The notes beneath the pieces are model-generated. The model searched no databases and was not told the DNA's origin. It saw only the letters and a list, made by a program, of their open reading frames with translations. 51,044 nt of DNA, taken from Defluviicoccus sp. Lineage in GTDB: Bacteria; Pseudomonadota; Alphaproteobacteria; MPNO01. The stretch is taken from the NCBI GenBank assembly GCA_028821395.1, contig JAPPGP010000225.1:1-51044 (forward strand). The letters are read 5' to 3'. A program made the translations under genes and the position numbers. Each line of letters starts with the position of its first letter. The first letter of the stretch is position 1. Shown piece after piece: positions 23,956-32,916 of the stretch.

Positions 23956-25614
23956 ATGTTCCACGGGTTGCGAAATCTCCGGCGCATATGGCGCATCGTT
24001 CGCACGCTCGCCCGGCACGATGCGCTGTCGGCGTTCGAGCCGGTCAGGGCGCATGCGACGATCCGGATCGCGCTCTGGCTGCTCGGCAGGCCCCTGGTGG
24101 GGAAGGCGCGGTCGCGGCGCCCCGGCGAGAAGCTCGCCGCGGCGTTCCAGGAGCTGGGGCCGAGCTTCGTGAAGCTGGGCCAGGCGCTGTCCGTGCGTTT
24201 CGACCTGGTCGGCGAGGAGATGGCGGCGGACCTCGCCCAGCTGCAGGACCGCCTGCCGCCATTCCCCAGCGACGAGGCGCGCAAGACCATCGAGGCGGAG
24301 CTGGGTTGCTCGCTCGGCGAGGTGTTCGCCGAGTTCGCGGACGAGGCGGTCGCCGCGGCCTCCATCGCCCAGGTGCACCGCGCGGTAACCACCGAGGGCG
24401 ACGAGGTCGCGGTCAAGGTTCTCAGGCCCGGAATCGAGGCCGCGTTCAACCGCGACCTGGAGCTGATGCGCTGGCTGGCCGGCATCATCGCCCAGCTTCA
24501 CGGCGCATTCGACCGGCTCAAGCCGGTGGCGGTGGTCGAGACCTTCGCCGAGTCGGCGTCGATCGAGATGGACCTTCGCCTCGAAGCCGCGGCGGCGCAG
24601 GAGCTGCGCGCCAATTTCGAGGAGACCGACGGGTTCGAGGTTCCGACGGTCGACTGGCGGCGGACCGGGCGGCGGGTTCTCACCTCGAGCTGGGTGGACG
24701 GCGTGCCGATCCACGACCGCGAGAGGCTGGAGACCGAAGGGCACGATCTGGCGGAGATCGTCGCCCTGATGGCCTCGGTGTTCTTCTTCCAGATCTTCCG
24801 CGACGGCTTCTTCCACGCCGACCTGCACCCGGGGAACCTGCTGGTCGACACGGAGGGCAGGGTGCACGCGGTCGATTTCGGCATCATGGGGCGGGTCGAC
24901 CGGCCGACCCGGCGCTACCTCGCGGACATGCTGTACTCGTTCCTGATCCGCGATTACCGCCGTGTCGCGGAGATCCACGTCTCGGCCGGGCTGGTGCCGG
25001 CCGATCAGTCGGTGGACGGATTCGCCCAGGCGGCGCGCGCGATCGCCGAGCCGATCCTCGGCCTTCCGCTCAACCAGATTTCGCTCGCCCGGCTGGTGGG
25101 CCAGCTGTTCCAGGTCACCAAGCGATTCAACATGGAGGTGCAGCCGCAGCTCCTGCTGCTGCAGAAGACCATGCTGGTGGCCGAGGGGGTGGGGCGGCGG
25201 CTGCACCCCGAAACCAACATGTGGGAGCTCGCCCGGCCGCTGATCGAGGAATGGATGGTCGAACAGATGGGGCCGCAGGCGCGGGTCCGCGAGACCGTGG
25301 AGACGCTGAGCGACGCGCTCGCCCGCCTGCCCAAGGCGCTCGGCGATCTCGAGCGGACGGTCGACGTGCTCGCCCAGAACCGCATCCAGCTCGATCCCGA
25401 GACGGTCGACGCGCTGCGCTCCGGGCTGGCGGGGCGGCGCGGGGGACGCGGGCTGTGGCTGGCGGTGCTCGCGCTCGCCGCCGCCGTCGCCGTGCTGGTC
25501 TGGGCAGAGGCCAACGCGATGTCTTCCGAACCCGACCTCGGGCCGGGTATGATGCGGCAGTCGCTTGAGAAGGGCGAACCGGGCCGGTGCTGGACGGCAA
25601 GCGCATACTCCTGA
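23956..25614 (+). CDS. ubiB: UbiB atypical kinase/ATPase for ubiquinone biosynthesis
   Basis: A 552-residue UbiB/ABC1/ADCK family protein needed for ubiquinone synthesis. The family-specific KxGQ motif is at 73-76 ([11 protein letters not shown]), the Ala-rich nucleotide loop is [11 protein letters not shown], and VAVKVLRPG holds the ATP Lys. The catalytic [12 protein letters not shown] and metal-binding VDFGIMGRV follow. C-terminal hydrophobic residues ~495-515 ([17 protein letters not shown]) form the membrane segment, consistent with association with the inner membrane. The last 28 bases overlap the coaBC gene, so the C-terminal tail after the membrane helix is shared coding sequence in a different frame. 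Confidence 0.96.
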   Translation: MFHGLRNLRRIWRIVRTLARHDALSAFEPVRAHATIRIALWLLGRPLVGKARSRRPGEKLAAAFQELGPSFVKLGQALSVRFDLVGEEMAADLAQLQDRLPPFPSDEARKTIEAELGCSLGEVFAEFADEAVAAASIAQVHRAVTTEGDEVAVKVLRPGIEAAFNRDLELMRWLAGIIAQLHGAFDRLKPVAVVETFAESASIEMDLRLEAAAAQELRANFEETDGFEVPTVDWRRTGRRVLTSSWVDGVPIHDRERLETEGHDLAEIVALMASVFFFQIFRDGFFHADLHPGNLLVDTEGRVHAVDFGIMGRVDRPTRRYLADMLYSFLIRDYRRVAEIHVSAGLVPADQSVDGFAQAARAIAEPILGLPLNQISLARLVGQLFQVTKRFNMEVQPQLLLLQKTMLVAEGVGRRLHPETNMWELARPLIEEWMVEQMGPQARVRETVETLSDALARLPKALGDLERTVDVLAQNRIQLDPETVDALRSGLAGRRGGRGLWLAVLALAAAVAVLVWAEANAMSSEPDLGPGMMRQSLEKGEPGRCWTASAYS

Positions 25615-26804
25615 TCGTCGCGGGCGGGATCGCCGCCTACAAGACGCTCGAGCTGACCCGCCGGCTGGTGGAGCGGGGCGCAAGGGTGCGCGCGGTGCTG
25701 ACCGCATCGGGGGCCGAATTCGTCACCCCGCTGGCGCTGTCGTCGCTGAGCGGCGACAAGGTCTATCGGGAGCTCTTCTCGCTCACCGACGAGCACGAGA
25801 TGGGCCATATCCAGCTCTCGCGCGACGCCGATCTGTTGGTGGTCGCACCGGCGACGGCCGACATCCTCGCCAAGATGGCGGCGGGGCTGGCGGGCGATCT
25901 CGCAACCACGCTGCTGCTCGCCACCGACAAGGACGTGCTGGCGGCGCCGGCGATGAACGTGCGCATGTGGGAGCACGAAGCGACCCGGGCCAATCTCGCC
26001 ACCCTGCGCGCGCGAGGGATCGGCATCGTCGGGCCGGAGGAGGGGCCGATGGCCTGCGGCGAGCACGGCCCGGGGCGGATGGCCGAGCCGGCGGAGATTC
26101 TGACGGCGATCGAGGCCTGGTTTTCCGCCAGCCTCCGGCTCGACGGGCGCTCGGCGCTGGTGACCAGCGGCCCGACCTGGGAGGCGGTCGATCCGGTCCG
26201 CTTTCTCGGCAACCGGTCCTCGGGCAAGCAGGGCCATGCCATCGCGGCGGCGCTGGCCCGCGCGGGCGCGAGGACGCGGCTGGTGACCGGGCCGACCCAC
26301 GAGCCGGACCCGGCGGGGGTCGAGATCGTCCGCGTCGAATCGGCGCGCGAGATGCTCGAGGCCTGTCGCGCCGCCCTGCCGTCCGATATCGCCGTGTTCG
26401 CCGCGGCGGTCGCCGACTGGCGCCCGGCCCGCGAGTCGGACCGCAAGTTGAAGAAGTCGTCGGGCGCGCCGGGCGCCATCGAGCTGGTGGAGAACCCGGA
26501 CGTGCTGGCCAGCGTCGCGGCGGCGGGCAATCTGCGCCCCGCCCTCGTAATCGGCTTCGCCGCCGAGACCGACGACATCCTCGGCAACGCACGCCGGAAG
26601 CTCGAACGCAAGGGCTGCGACTGGATCCTCGCCAACGACGTGTCGCCGGGGACGGGCACATTCGGCGGCGACGAGAACAGCATCCGGATGGTCAGCGGCG
26701 ACGGGATCGAGGACTGGCCGCGGCTTTCCAAGGACGCGGTGGCCGGGCGGCTCGCCGGGCGCATCGCCGACTGGTTCGAGGCGCGCGGCGAGGCGGCCGA
26801 ATGA
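25587..26804 (+). CDS. coaBC: Bifunctional phosphopantothenoylcysteine decarboxylase/synthetase
   Basis: A 405-residue fusion making 4'-phosphopantetheine for coenzyme A. The decarboxylase half (1-~185) has [20 protein letters not shown], the catalytic His74 in [30 protein letters not shown] and the flexible-loop [12 protein letters not shown] with the Cys acid. The synthetase half has [29 protein letters not shown] (listed in parts: [19 protein letters not shown]), the AAAVADWRP stretch and the KLKKS-type motif. The start is GTG 25587 inside the end of ubiB; no later start fits the family. The stop overlaps the dut ATG (ATGA). Confidence 0.95.
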   Translation: MLDGKRILLIVAGGIAAYKTLELTRRLVERGARVRAVLTASGAEFVTPLALSSLSGDKVYRELFSLTDEHEMGHIQLSRDADLLVVAPATADILAKMAAGLAGDLATTLLLATDKDVLAAPAMNVRMWEHEATRANLATLRARGIGIVGPEEGPMACGEHGPGRMAEPAEILTAIEAWFSASLRLDGRSALVTSGPTWEAVDPVRFLGNRSSGKQGHAIAAALARAGARTRLVTGPTHEPDPAGVEIVRVESAREMLEACRAALPSDIAVFAAAVADWRPARESDRKLKKSSGAPGAIELVENPDVLASVAAAGNLRPALVIGFAAETDDILGNARRKLERKGCDWILANDVSPGTGTFGGDENSIRMVSGDGIEDWPRLSKDAVAGRLAGRIADWFEARGEAAE

Positions 26805-27256
26805 GCGATATCGCGGTCGCGGTGACTCGGCTCGCGGGGAACGACGACATTGGGCTTCCGCGCTATGAGACGGCGCAGTCGGCGGGGCTCGACCTTGAGG
26901 CGGCGGTGGCGGGTACCGTGGTGCTGGCGCCGGGCGGGCGGGCGACGATCCCGACCGGGCTCGCGATCGCTCTGCCGCCTGGCTACGAGGCGCAGATCCG
27001 CCCGCGCTCGGGCCTCGCCGCGAAGTGCGGCATCACCGTGCTGAACGCGCCAGGCACTGTCGACGCGGACTACCGCGGCGAGATCAAGGTGGTGCTCGCC
27101 AATTTCGGCGCCGCGCCGTTCGCCGTCGAGCGCGGCATGCGGATCGCCCAGATGGTGGTGGCCCCGGTGACCCGGATCGCCTGGCGGGAGGTCGCGGCGC
27201 TGCCCGACAGCGCGCGCGGCACCGGCGGGTTCGGCTCGACCGGGACCGGCGGCTGA
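26801..27256 (+). CDS. dut: dUTP diphosphatase
   Basis: A 151-residue trimeric dUTPase (dUTP to dUMP + PPi), which keeps uracil out of DNA and supplies dTMP synthesis. All five motifs can be traced: [10 protein letters not shown] (1), [15 protein letters not shown] (2), [16 protein letters not shown] with catalytic Asp90 (3), [10 protein letters not shown] (4) and the Gly-rich [11 protein letters not shown] tail (5), which closes over the active site. Length is standard. It is co-translated with coaBC, a gene order known in many proteobacteria. The TGA is followed at once by the E1-like gene. Confidence 0.96.
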   Translation: MSDIAVAVTRLAGNDDIGLPRYETAQSAGLDLEAAVAGTVVLAPGGRATIPTGLAIALPPGYEAQIRPRSGLAAKCGITVLNAPGTVDADYRGEIKVVLANFGAAPFAVERGMRIAQMVVAPVTRIAWREVAALPDSARGTGGFGSTGTGG

Positions 27257-27267
27257 GGGGCCGGGCG

Positions 27268-28023
27268 ATTCTCTCCGAACGGCAGCTCCAGCGCTATGCG
27301 CGGCACATCGTCCTGCCCGAGGTGGGGGGCGTCGGCCAGACCAGGCTGTTGCAGGGAAGCGTGCTGGTGGTCGGCGCCGGCGGGCTTGGTGCGCCGCTGC
27401 TGCTCTATCTCGCCGCGGCCGGCGTCGGCACCATCGGCGTGGTCGACGACGATGCGGTGGACCTCTCCAATTTGCAGCGCCAGGTGATCCACGCGACCGA
27501 GCGGATCGGCGCACCAAAGGTCGAGAGCGCCGCCGAGGCCGTCGCGGCGGTCAACCCGGAGATCCGGCTGGTCCCGCATCCTGTGCGTCTCGACGCCGGC
27601 AACGTCGCCGAACTCATCGCCGGCTATGACGTGATCGCCGACGGCAGCGACAATTTCGAGACCCGGTTCACCCTGAACGACGCCTGCCACGAAGCGGGCA
27701 AGGTCCTGGTCGCCGCCGCCCTGCTGCGCTTCGAGGGTCAGCTCGCCACCTTCAAGTCGGGGCTCGGCGAGTTCCCGTGCTATCGCTGCCTGTTCCCGGC
27801 GCCGCCGCCGCCGGGCATGGTGCCGTCCTGCGCCGAGGGCGGCGTGCTCGGGGCACTCGCCGGCACCATGGGGTCGCTGCAGGCGACCGAGATCCTCAAG
27901 GAGGTGATGGGGATCGGCGAGAGCCTCGCCGGCCATCTGCTGATCTACGACGCGCTGACCACGACGATCCGCAAGATGGCGCTCAAGCGGAACCCGCGCT
28001 GCGCGACCTGCGGCGATGGCTAG
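27268..28023 (+). CDS. moeB: MoeB/ThiF family E1-like adenylyltransferase
   Basis: A ~251-residue E1-like enzyme that adenylates the C-terminal Gly of a sulfur-carrier protein such as MoaD or ThiS. Signatures: QLQRYARHIVLPEVGG, the nucleotide-binding VLVVGAGGLGAPLLLYLAAA, DDDAVDLSNLQRQVIH, DGSDNFETRF, zinc Cys171-x2-Cys174 (PCYRCLFP) with CATC near the end, and PSCAEGGVLG containing the candidate catalytic Cys. No ATG, GTG or TTG lies at the family start: the frame offers CTG 27253 or ATT 27268. I choose ATT because GAGGGG precedes it by seven bases and it yields MLSERQLQRYARH. The gene overlaps the DsrE gene by eight bases. Confidence 0.88.
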   Translation: MLSERQLQRYARHIVLPEVGGVGQTRLLQGSVLVVGAGGLGAPLLLYLAAAGVGTIGVVDDDAVDLSNLQRQVIHATERIGAPKVESAAEAVAAVNPEIRLVPHPVRLDAGNVAELIAGYDVIADGSDNFETRFTLNDACHEAGKVLVAAALLRFEGQLATFKSGLGEFPCYRCLFPAPPPPGMVPSCAEGGVLGALAGTMGSLQATEILKEVMGIGESLAGHLLIYDALTTTIRKMALKRNPRCATCGDG

Positions 28024-28399
28024 GCTCGCCATCGTCGTCCAGTCGGGTGGCTTCGAGCGGGTGCATTACGCGCTGGTGCTGGCGAGCGCCGCGGCGGCGA
28101 TCGACCGCGAGGTCACGCTGTTCTTCACCATGGAGGCCTGCCGCGCGCTGAGGCCGGCGGACGCGCTCGGCGGCTGGGCGGCGCCGGAGGGACGCCTGCG
28201 CGAGCAGGGGCTGGCGACGCTGGAGGAGCTGCTCGCCGCCGCCGCCGAGCTCAACGTGCGCTTCCTGGTCTGCGAGCTCGGTCTGCGGGCGGTGGATCTC
28301 GCCTTCGACGACCTGCGCGGCGATCTCGGCATCCGCGAGGCGGGCGCGGTCACCTTCCTCCACGACGCCGGCCCCGACGCCCAGATGCTGTTCGTGTAG
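28016..28399 (+). CDS. DsrE/DsrF-like family protein
   Basis: A 127-residue small protein of the DsrE-like fold, beginning MARLAIVVQSGGFERVHYAL with LVLASAAAAIDREVTLFFTM following, the usual alpha/beta entry. The conserved Cys86 in RFLVCELGL sits where DsrE/TusD-type sulfur carriers have the persulfide Cys; Cys42 is a second candidate. Family members hand sulfur between proteins. The eight-base overlap with the MoeB/ThiF gene suggests a joint role in sulfur activation for molybdopterin, thiamine or tRNA thiolation, but that link is inferred from position only. Confidence 0.8.
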   Translation: MARLAIVVQSGGFERVHYALVLASAAAAIDREVTLFFTMEACRALRPADALGGWAAPEGRLREQGLATLEELLAAAAELNVRFLVCELGLRAVDLAFDDLRGDLGIREAGAVTFLHDAGPDAQMLFV

Positions 28400-28406
28400 G
28401 GCGGCG

Positions 28407-29396
28407 CTACAGCCCGTCGGCGGGGATCACGCGGTCGGGCGGGGTATAGCCGTCGGCATGGGTCCTGATGTTGATCAGCACCCGCTCGCCCATGGCGATG
28501 CGCCCTTCGCGGGTCGCCGAGCCGAGATGCGGGGCGAGCACCACGTTGTCGAGCCGGCGCAGACCCGCCTCGATCTCCGGCTCGCGCTCATACACGTCGA
28601 GCCCGGCGCCGCCGAGCACGCCTTCGGCGAGACAGCGGGCGAGCGCGGCCTCGTCGATGATCTAGCCGCGCGAGGTGTTGACGACAAAGGCATGCGGCTG
28701 GAGCGAGCGCAGCCGCGCCTCCGACAGCAGGTGCCGGGTCTCGCTGGTATGCGGGCAGTTGATCGAGATGAAGTCCATATGGGCCAGCATCTGGTCGAGG
28801 TCTTCCCACCAGGTGGCTTCGAGCTCGGCCTCGACGTCGCGATGCACGCGCCGCCGGTTGTGGTAGTGGATCGACATCGAGAAGCCGCGCGCCCGGCGCG
28901 CCACCGCGGTGCCGATGCGGCCCATGCCGACGATGCCGAGGCGCTTGCCCGACACCCGTTCGCCCATCATGAAGGTCGGCGTCCAGCCGTCCCATTCGCC
29001 GGACCGCGCCAGCCGGTCGCCTTCGACCATGCGGCGCGGCGCGCTCAGCATCAGCGCCATGGTGAGGTCGGCGGTATCCTCGGTGAGAACGCCGGGCGTG
29101 TTGGTGACCAGGATCCCACGCGCGGCGGCGGCGGCGAGGTCGATATGATCGACGCCGACCCCGAAATTGGCGATCAGCCTGAGCCGTTCCGGGAGCGCGT
29201 CGATGACCTCGGCGGCGAGCCGGTCGGTCACCGTCGGCACCAGCACGTCGGTCTCGGCGGATGCCGCGATCAGCGCCTCGGCGGACATCGGCTCGTCGGT
29301 CGGGTTGAGCCGCGTCTCGAAGAGCTCCATGAGACGGGTCTCGATCGCCTGCGGCAGCTTCCGGGTAACCAGGACGGCGGGTTTCGGGTTGGTCAT
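28407..29396 (-). pseudogene. D-2-hydroxyacid dehydrogenase interrupted by an in-frame TAG
   Basis: A 330-codon frame for an NAD(P)-dependent D-2-hydroxyacid dehydrogenase (glyoxylate/hydroxypyruvate reductase type) with one stop at codon 245. Upstream of it: FGVGVDHIDLAAAAARGILV, the Rossmann KRLGIVGMGRIGTAVARRA, and NTSRG. The TAG (28664-28662) replaces the Glu expected in the conserved RGEIIDE, one base change from GAG, and the same frame continues IIDEAALARCLAEGVLGGAG, then LDVYEREPEI and APHLGSATREG. The catalytic Glu and His lie beyond the stop, so a 244-residue product should be inactive. Everything else looks conserved, so the change is recent, or it is a base-call error. Confidence 0.85.
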
Positions 29397-29515
29397 CTGT
29401 CCGATCGGCGGCTCTGGGCTTCAACGCCCTTACCAACCCGGCGAGCGGATGTCCAGAGCGGGCGTGCGGATCGGCTATACTGACGCCGGAGATGCATCGA
29501 AGTCCGGGGACCCGC

Positions 29516-30007
29516 ATGCGTCCTTGGTTTGTTGCCGCCGCCCTGTTCCTGGCCGGCTGGAGCGGTCCGGCGGCCGCCGAAGTCAAGCCCGGGGTCGCGG
29601 AGGGCGCCGAGAACGCCCGCTTCGTGTCGCTGCGCGCGTCCAGGGCCAATGTCCGGTTCGGGCCGGGGCGGCGCTATCCCATCGCCTGGGTGTTCGTGCG
29701 CCGCGGCGTGCCGGTGCTGATCGTCGGCCGGTTCCAGACCTGGCGCCGCATCCGGGACTGGGAGGGAAGCGAGGGCTGGATCCATCAATCGCTGCTGTCG
29801 ACCAAGCGCAGCGTGATCGTCCGCGACGGGCCGGCACGGCTGCACCGCGGGCCGGACTCCAGGGCGCCCCTGATCGCCCGGGTCGAGCGCCGCGCCGTGG
29901 GGCGGCTGCGCGAGTGCGACGGCGCCTGGTGCGCGGTCGAGTTCGCGGGGCGCAACGGATGGATCCGCAAGGTGGCGGTCTGGGGGGTCGGCCCGGCGGA
30001 TGGCTGA
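29516..30007 (+). CDS. Exported SH3-domain protein
   Basis: A 163-residue protein with a signal peptide (MRPWFVAAALFLAGWSGPAAA, cleavage after AAA) followed by two bacterial-SH3-like units. The first is SRANVRFGPGRRYPIAWVF with GSEGWIHQSLLS, and the second is VRDGPARLHRGPDSRAPLIA with NGWIRKVAVWGV. Such SH3_3/SH3-like repeats usually bind peptidoglycan or periplasmic partners. ATG 29516 is chosen over 29492 because CCGGGGA precedes it by six bases and the signal peptide then begins normally. A -10-like TATACT at 29476-29481 lies upstream, without a good -35. It is divergent from the broken dehydrogenase. Confidence 0.85.
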   Translation: MRPWFVAAALFLAGWSGPAAAEVKPGVAEGAENARFVSLRASRANVRFGPGRRYPIAWVFVRRGVPVLIVGRFQTWRRIRDWEGSEGWIHQSLLSTKRSVIVRDGPARLHRGPDSRAPLIARVERRAVGRLRECDGAWCAVEFAGRNGWIRKVAVWGVGPADG

Positions 30008-30027
30008 ACGGGCGCGGCGCAGCGCGG

Positions 30028-30888
30028 TCAGGCCGCCGCCGCCTGTTCCGACATGTCCCACCACACGCAACCCATGCCGCAGCGCAGCTCGACCGCCGGC
30101 TCGTAGCAGATCGTCTGCGCCTTGCGCCCGCCGGCGGCGCCCATGGCGACCATCCACGAGAGCAGCTCGGTGGTGCCGCCGTCGCCCGCCTGGGCCATCT
30201 TCTCCAGCGTCGTCTCGGCCACCACCTTGTCCGGGTCGCCCGCTTCGAGAAGGGCGAGGAAGCCCCGGTCGAACGCCTCGTCGACCTGGAAATACCGTGG
30301 GCCCCCGGGGTCGTGGCTGAGCCCGCCCGTGCCCATGATCGCAACCCGCTCGCCATCGGGGCGGCAGAAGCGCACGATGTCGGCGAGCTCCCGGCCGAGG
30401 CGGCAGCACGCCTCCGGGCTCGGCAAGGGCGGCACGATGCAGTTCATGTGGATGGGCACCAGCGGGATGTCGTAGTCCGGCGTCAGATAGAGCAGCGGCA
30501 CCGACCAGTTGTCGTCGAACAGCAGCCGGTCCGTCCAGGCGAGCCGAAGCCCGCGCCTGTCGCCCTCGCGGACCAGCGTCCGGGCGAGCTCGGGATGGCC
30601 GGCGACCCGGTAGTCGGGGACGTTGAGCCAGTCGGAGAACCATTCCGCCGGGCCGCTCCAGCTCGCCGCCGTGCCGACGCAGAAATCGGCGGCCGAGTCG
30701 AGCGGCAGGTTGAGGAGATGGTCGTTGGCGATGCCGACGATGGCGTCGGGCCGGGTCTCGCGCAGCATCCTGCCGAGCCCATGAAATCCCCGGGTCAGGT
30801 TCTCCTGCTCTTCCGGGCTCGCCCGGTCGAGCCAGCCGGTCAGCCCCGGCGCGTGGGACAGCGCGAGAACGGCAACGATTTCAGCCAT
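30028..30888 (-). CDS. LigB-type class III extradiol dioxygenase
   Basis: A 286-residue protein of the protocatechuate-4,5-dioxygenase beta (LigB) fold, which cleaves catecholic rings next to the hydroxyls with Fe(II). Probable iron ligands are His12 (ALSHAPGL) and His57 (IANDHLLNL), with a Glu later; His in MGTGGLSHDPGG is the likely catalytic base. VPLVPIHMNCIVPPLPSPEA is another conserved stretch. No LigA-type small subunit gene is adjacent, so it is a LigB-only enzyme such as a DHPP-type or 2,3-dihydroxyphenylpropionate-like dioxygenase. ATG 30888 is chosen over GTG 30897 because GGAGG is then eight bases upstream. It begins the catabolic island. Confidence 0.85.
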   Translation of the reverse strand: MAEIVAVLALSHAPGLTGWLDRASPEEQENLTRGFHGLGRMLRETRPDAIVGIANDHLLNLPLDSAADFCVGTAASWSGPAEWFSDWLNVPDYRVAGHPELARTLVREGDRRGLRLAWTDRLLFDDNWSVPLLYLTPDYDIPLVPIHMNCIVPPLPSPEACCRLGRELADIVRFCRPDGERVAIMGTGGLSHDPGGPRYFQVDEAFDRGFLALLEAGDPDKVVAETTLEKMAQAGDGGTTELLSWMVAMGAAGGRKAQTICYEPAVELRCGMGCVWWDMSEQAAAA

Positions 30889-31094
30889 GGCGTCCACCTC
30901 CGGGTCGAGCTTAGCCGGGATTTCCCGCCGGCGGTAGGCTCAGCGAGGCGACGAACGCGAGCGCGCGCTTCCGTGGCGGGCACCGGGCGGATCCGGGGCG
31001 CGGGAAGGGCGGTGCGACGGCCCGTCCGCAACCACCTCACCCGGCTCTCCATGCGGCCCGCACGCGAGGCGGCCGACCGGGAGAGGCGGTGGCG

Positions 31095-31130
31095 CCCATG
31101 GATGCCCGAATCGAGTCCGGGCATGACGAG
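31095..31130 (-). repeat. REP-like palindrome, copy 1
   Basis: ATGCCCG at 31102-31108 and CGGGCAT at 31118-31124 form a 7-bp stem around ~9 bases. On the minus strand the element reads CGTCATGCCCGGACTCG then ATTCGGGCATCCATG. It shares the GTCATGCCCGG core and the CCGGGCATC arm with copies at 35115-35235 and 38661-38735. Elements of this type are common between genes in alphaproteobacteria. Confidence 0.65.
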
Positions 31131-31161
31131 GTAAAGAGAGGCGTGGCCCGCCCCGGGTGGC

Positions 31162-31189
31162 TTGGCAATCGACTCGCCGATGCTCTAAC
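31162..31189 (+). promoter_or_regulatory. Possible sigma-70 promoter of the first TRAP operon
   Basis: TTGGCA (31162-31167) matches the -35 consensus at four or five positions and TCTAAC (31184-31189) is a fair -10, with a 16-base spacer. The TRAP substrate-binding ATG is 25 bases downstream and is preceded by GGGAGGAG. An A-run (AAAAAAA) sits just after the -10. Confidence 0.4.
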
Positions 31190-31214
31190 CTCAAAAAAAT
31201 TGGGAGGAGCTGCA

Positions 31215-32279
31215 ATGCATAGCGCAATTCGATGGCTCGCGGCGCCGATCGCCGTCGCCGCGGCCATGGCCGCCGGACCCGCGACCGCCAAGACGTACAA
31301 CCTGACCTTCGCCGCGCCGCAGGGCGAGCATATGACCTGGATCGCTCTGACCCGCACCGTGTTCATCGCCGGGGTGGACAAGCGGCTCGAGGGAACCGAG
31401 CACAAGATCAACTGGACCACGGCCTATGGCGGCACGCTGTCGAAGGTGGGCGGCACGCTGGAAGTGATCGAGGAAGGCATCGCCGATGCCGGCATGCTCT
31501 ATTCGCTGTTCGAGCAGGCCAAGCTGCCGCTGCAGAACGTCGCCTATATGGCGCCCTTCGGCTCCGACGACCTCGGCCTTGCGCTGCGCATCTTCCAGGA
31601 GCTGCACGATGAGCTGCCGGAGATGTCGGGGTCGTGGGAGAAGCACGGCCAAGTCTTCATCGCGCCGATCGGGTTCGACACGTTCTACCCGCTGACCAAG
31701 TTTCCGATCAAATCGCTCAAGGATCTCAAGGGCCGCAAGCTGGCGGGCGCCGGGGCGGTGTCGCTCTGGGAGGCGCCGATCGGCATCGTGCCCGTGCAGG
31801 GAAACTTCGCGGTCCATTTCAACAATCTCAAGACCGGGGTCTATGACGGGTTGATCGCCTTCACCACCGGCTATTACCCGAACAAGCTGCACGAGATCGC
31901 GCGCTACGCCACCAAGGTGAATTTCGGCGCCATGCCGGGCGGCGGCGTGACCGTCAACAAGTCGGTCTGGGGCAAGCTGCCGGATGCGGTCAGGAAGGCG
32001 GTGCGCGAAGCGGGGGTCGATTACCGCAACGCCCAGAACGAGAAGATGACCAAGCTGGTCGACACCTTCGAGGCCAAGATGAAGGCCGAGGGCGTGGTGT
32101 TCTCGCAGTTGCCGCTCGACCAGAAGCTCGCCTGGGCCAAGGCGATGCCCAACATCGCCAAGGAGTGGGCGGCCCGCGTCGAGGCCAAGGGCTTCGCCGG
32201 CAACAAGGTGCTCAAGGCCTATATGGACAAGCTCCGCGCCAACAAGGTCCCGCTGGTGCGCGAGTGGGACAAGGAATAG
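31215..32279 (+). CDS. TRAP transporter substrate-binding protein (DctP family)
   Basis: A 354-residue periplasmic binding protein of a tripartite ATP-independent transporter. Signal peptide: MHSAIRWLAAPIAVAAAMAA with cleavage near PATA|KTYNL. The mature protein shows the DctP layout: AAPQGEHMTWIALTRTVF, GTLEVIEEGIADAGMLYS, PLTKFPIKSLKDLKGRKLAG, with the Arg/Lys of that last strand usually contacting a carboxylate, and KTGVYDGLIAFTTGYYPNKL. TRAP systems mostly import organic acids using a sodium gradient. ATG 31215 is fixed by GGGAGGAG. The DctQ and DctM genes follow directly. It is not closely similar to the second TRAP binding protein at 47982, so different substrates are likely. Confidence 0.9.
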   Translation: MHSAIRWLAAPIAVAAAMAAGPATAKTYNLTFAAPQGEHMTWIALTRTVFIAGVDKRLEGTEHKINWTTAYGGTLSKVGGTLEVIEEGIADAGMLYSLFEQAKLPLQNVAYMAPFGSDDLGLALRIFQELHDELPEMSGSWEKHGQVFIAPIGFDTFYPLTKFPIKSLKDLKGRKLAGAGAVSLWEAPIGIVPVQGNFAVHFNNLKTGVYDGLIAFTTGYYPNKLHEIARYATKVNFGAMPGGGVTVNKSVWGKLPDAVRKAVREAGVDYRNAQNEKMTKLVDTFEAKMKAEGVVFSQLPLDQKLAWAKAMPNIAKEWAARVEAKGFAGNKVLKAYMDKLRANKVPLVREWDKE

Positions 32280-32325
32280 GACATTTCCGTAGCCCGGGGC
32301 CGCGCCTAGGGCCGGCGGCCCCGCC

Positions 32326-32916
32326 ATGACCGATCGGGCGAACCCGCCGGACGGGCCCGGCTGGCGCCGCTTGCTCACCTTCGAGGCGGCGGTCTCGGCG
32401 CTCAACTCGCTGGGCAGCCTGTGGATCGCCGTCCTCATGGTGGTCATCATTGTCGACATCGTGGGGCGCACCGCGCTCTCGATGCCGCTGCGCGGCGTGC
32501 CCGAGCTGGTGAAGCTCTCGATCGTCGCCATCGTGTTCATCCAGCTCGGCCACACGCTCAGGTCGGGCCGGATGACGCGCTCGGACGGGCTGTTGCGCAT
32601 CTCCCGCACCCGGCTGCCGCGGCTCTCGCATGCGATGACGCTGCTCTTCAACCTGGTCGGCGCCGGGCTGTTCGTCCTGATCTTCGATGCGAGCTACCCG
32701 TTCTTCGTGGAAGCCTGGACTACCGGCGAGTACGCCGGGATTCAGGGCTATGTCAGCTACCCGGTCTGGCCGGTACGGCTGATCATCCTGATCGGCTGCG
32801 CGGTGGCGGCGATCCAGTACGGCCTGTTCGCCTGGCGCGACGCCTCGGTGGTGTCCGGCCGGCTCCAACCCGCCGATCCGGCTGACCGCCAGCGGCTCGC
32901 GGAAATGCTGAAATGA
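32326..32916 (+). CDS. TRAP transporter small permease (DctQ family)
   Basis: A 196-residue inner-membrane protein with four predicted helices: around 30-50 (LNSLGSLWIAVLMVVIIVDI), 60-80 (VKLSIVAIVFIQLGH), 105-130 (MTLLFNLVGAGLFVLIFDAS) and 150-170 (LIILIGCAVAAIQYGLFAW). This is the DctQ plan. It bridges the large permease and is needed for transport. The GVPELVKLSIV stretch matches the usual (R)G.xEl.e.s.. motif of DctQ. The stop overlaps the DctM start by four bases. A 46-base gap with inverted GC repeats separates it from the binding-protein gene, a usual place for differential expression. Confidence 0.88.
   Translation: MTDRANPPDGPGWRRLLTFEAAVSALNSLGSLWIAVLMVVIIVDIVGRTALSMPLRGVPELVKLSIVAIVFIQLGHTLRSGRMTRSDGLLRISRTRLPRLSHAMTLLFNLVGAGLFVLIFDASYPFFVEAWTTGEYAGIQGYVSYPVWPVRLIILIGCAVAAIQYGLFAWRDASVVSGRLQPADPADRQRLAEMLK

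Larger units (their letters stand above)
30889..31214 (+). other. Intergenic region between LigB gene and TRAP operon
   Basis: About 326 bases between divergent genes. It contains the minus-strand start region of the LigB gene, a dispersed palindromic repeat at 31095-31130 and, close to its right end, a promoter-like pair and the GGGAGGAG ribosome site of the TRAP substrate-binding gene. An additional stretch, CACCCGGCTCTCCATGC at ~31034-31050, recurs near the second repeat copy at ~35167-35185, so the repeated unit may be longer than the palindrome. No coding sequence is recognised. Confidence 0.5.

Noticed and set aside
23107..25707. Long minus-strand frame opposite ubiE-ubiB
   Set aside because: Low-complexity His/Arg/Asp composition and complete overlap with two recognised genes.
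28662..28664. TAG as a pyrrolysine or programmed read-through codon
   Set aside because: No downstream stimulatory structure or pyl gene is seen, and the codon replaces a conserved Glu by a single-base change, which is simpler as mutation or base error.
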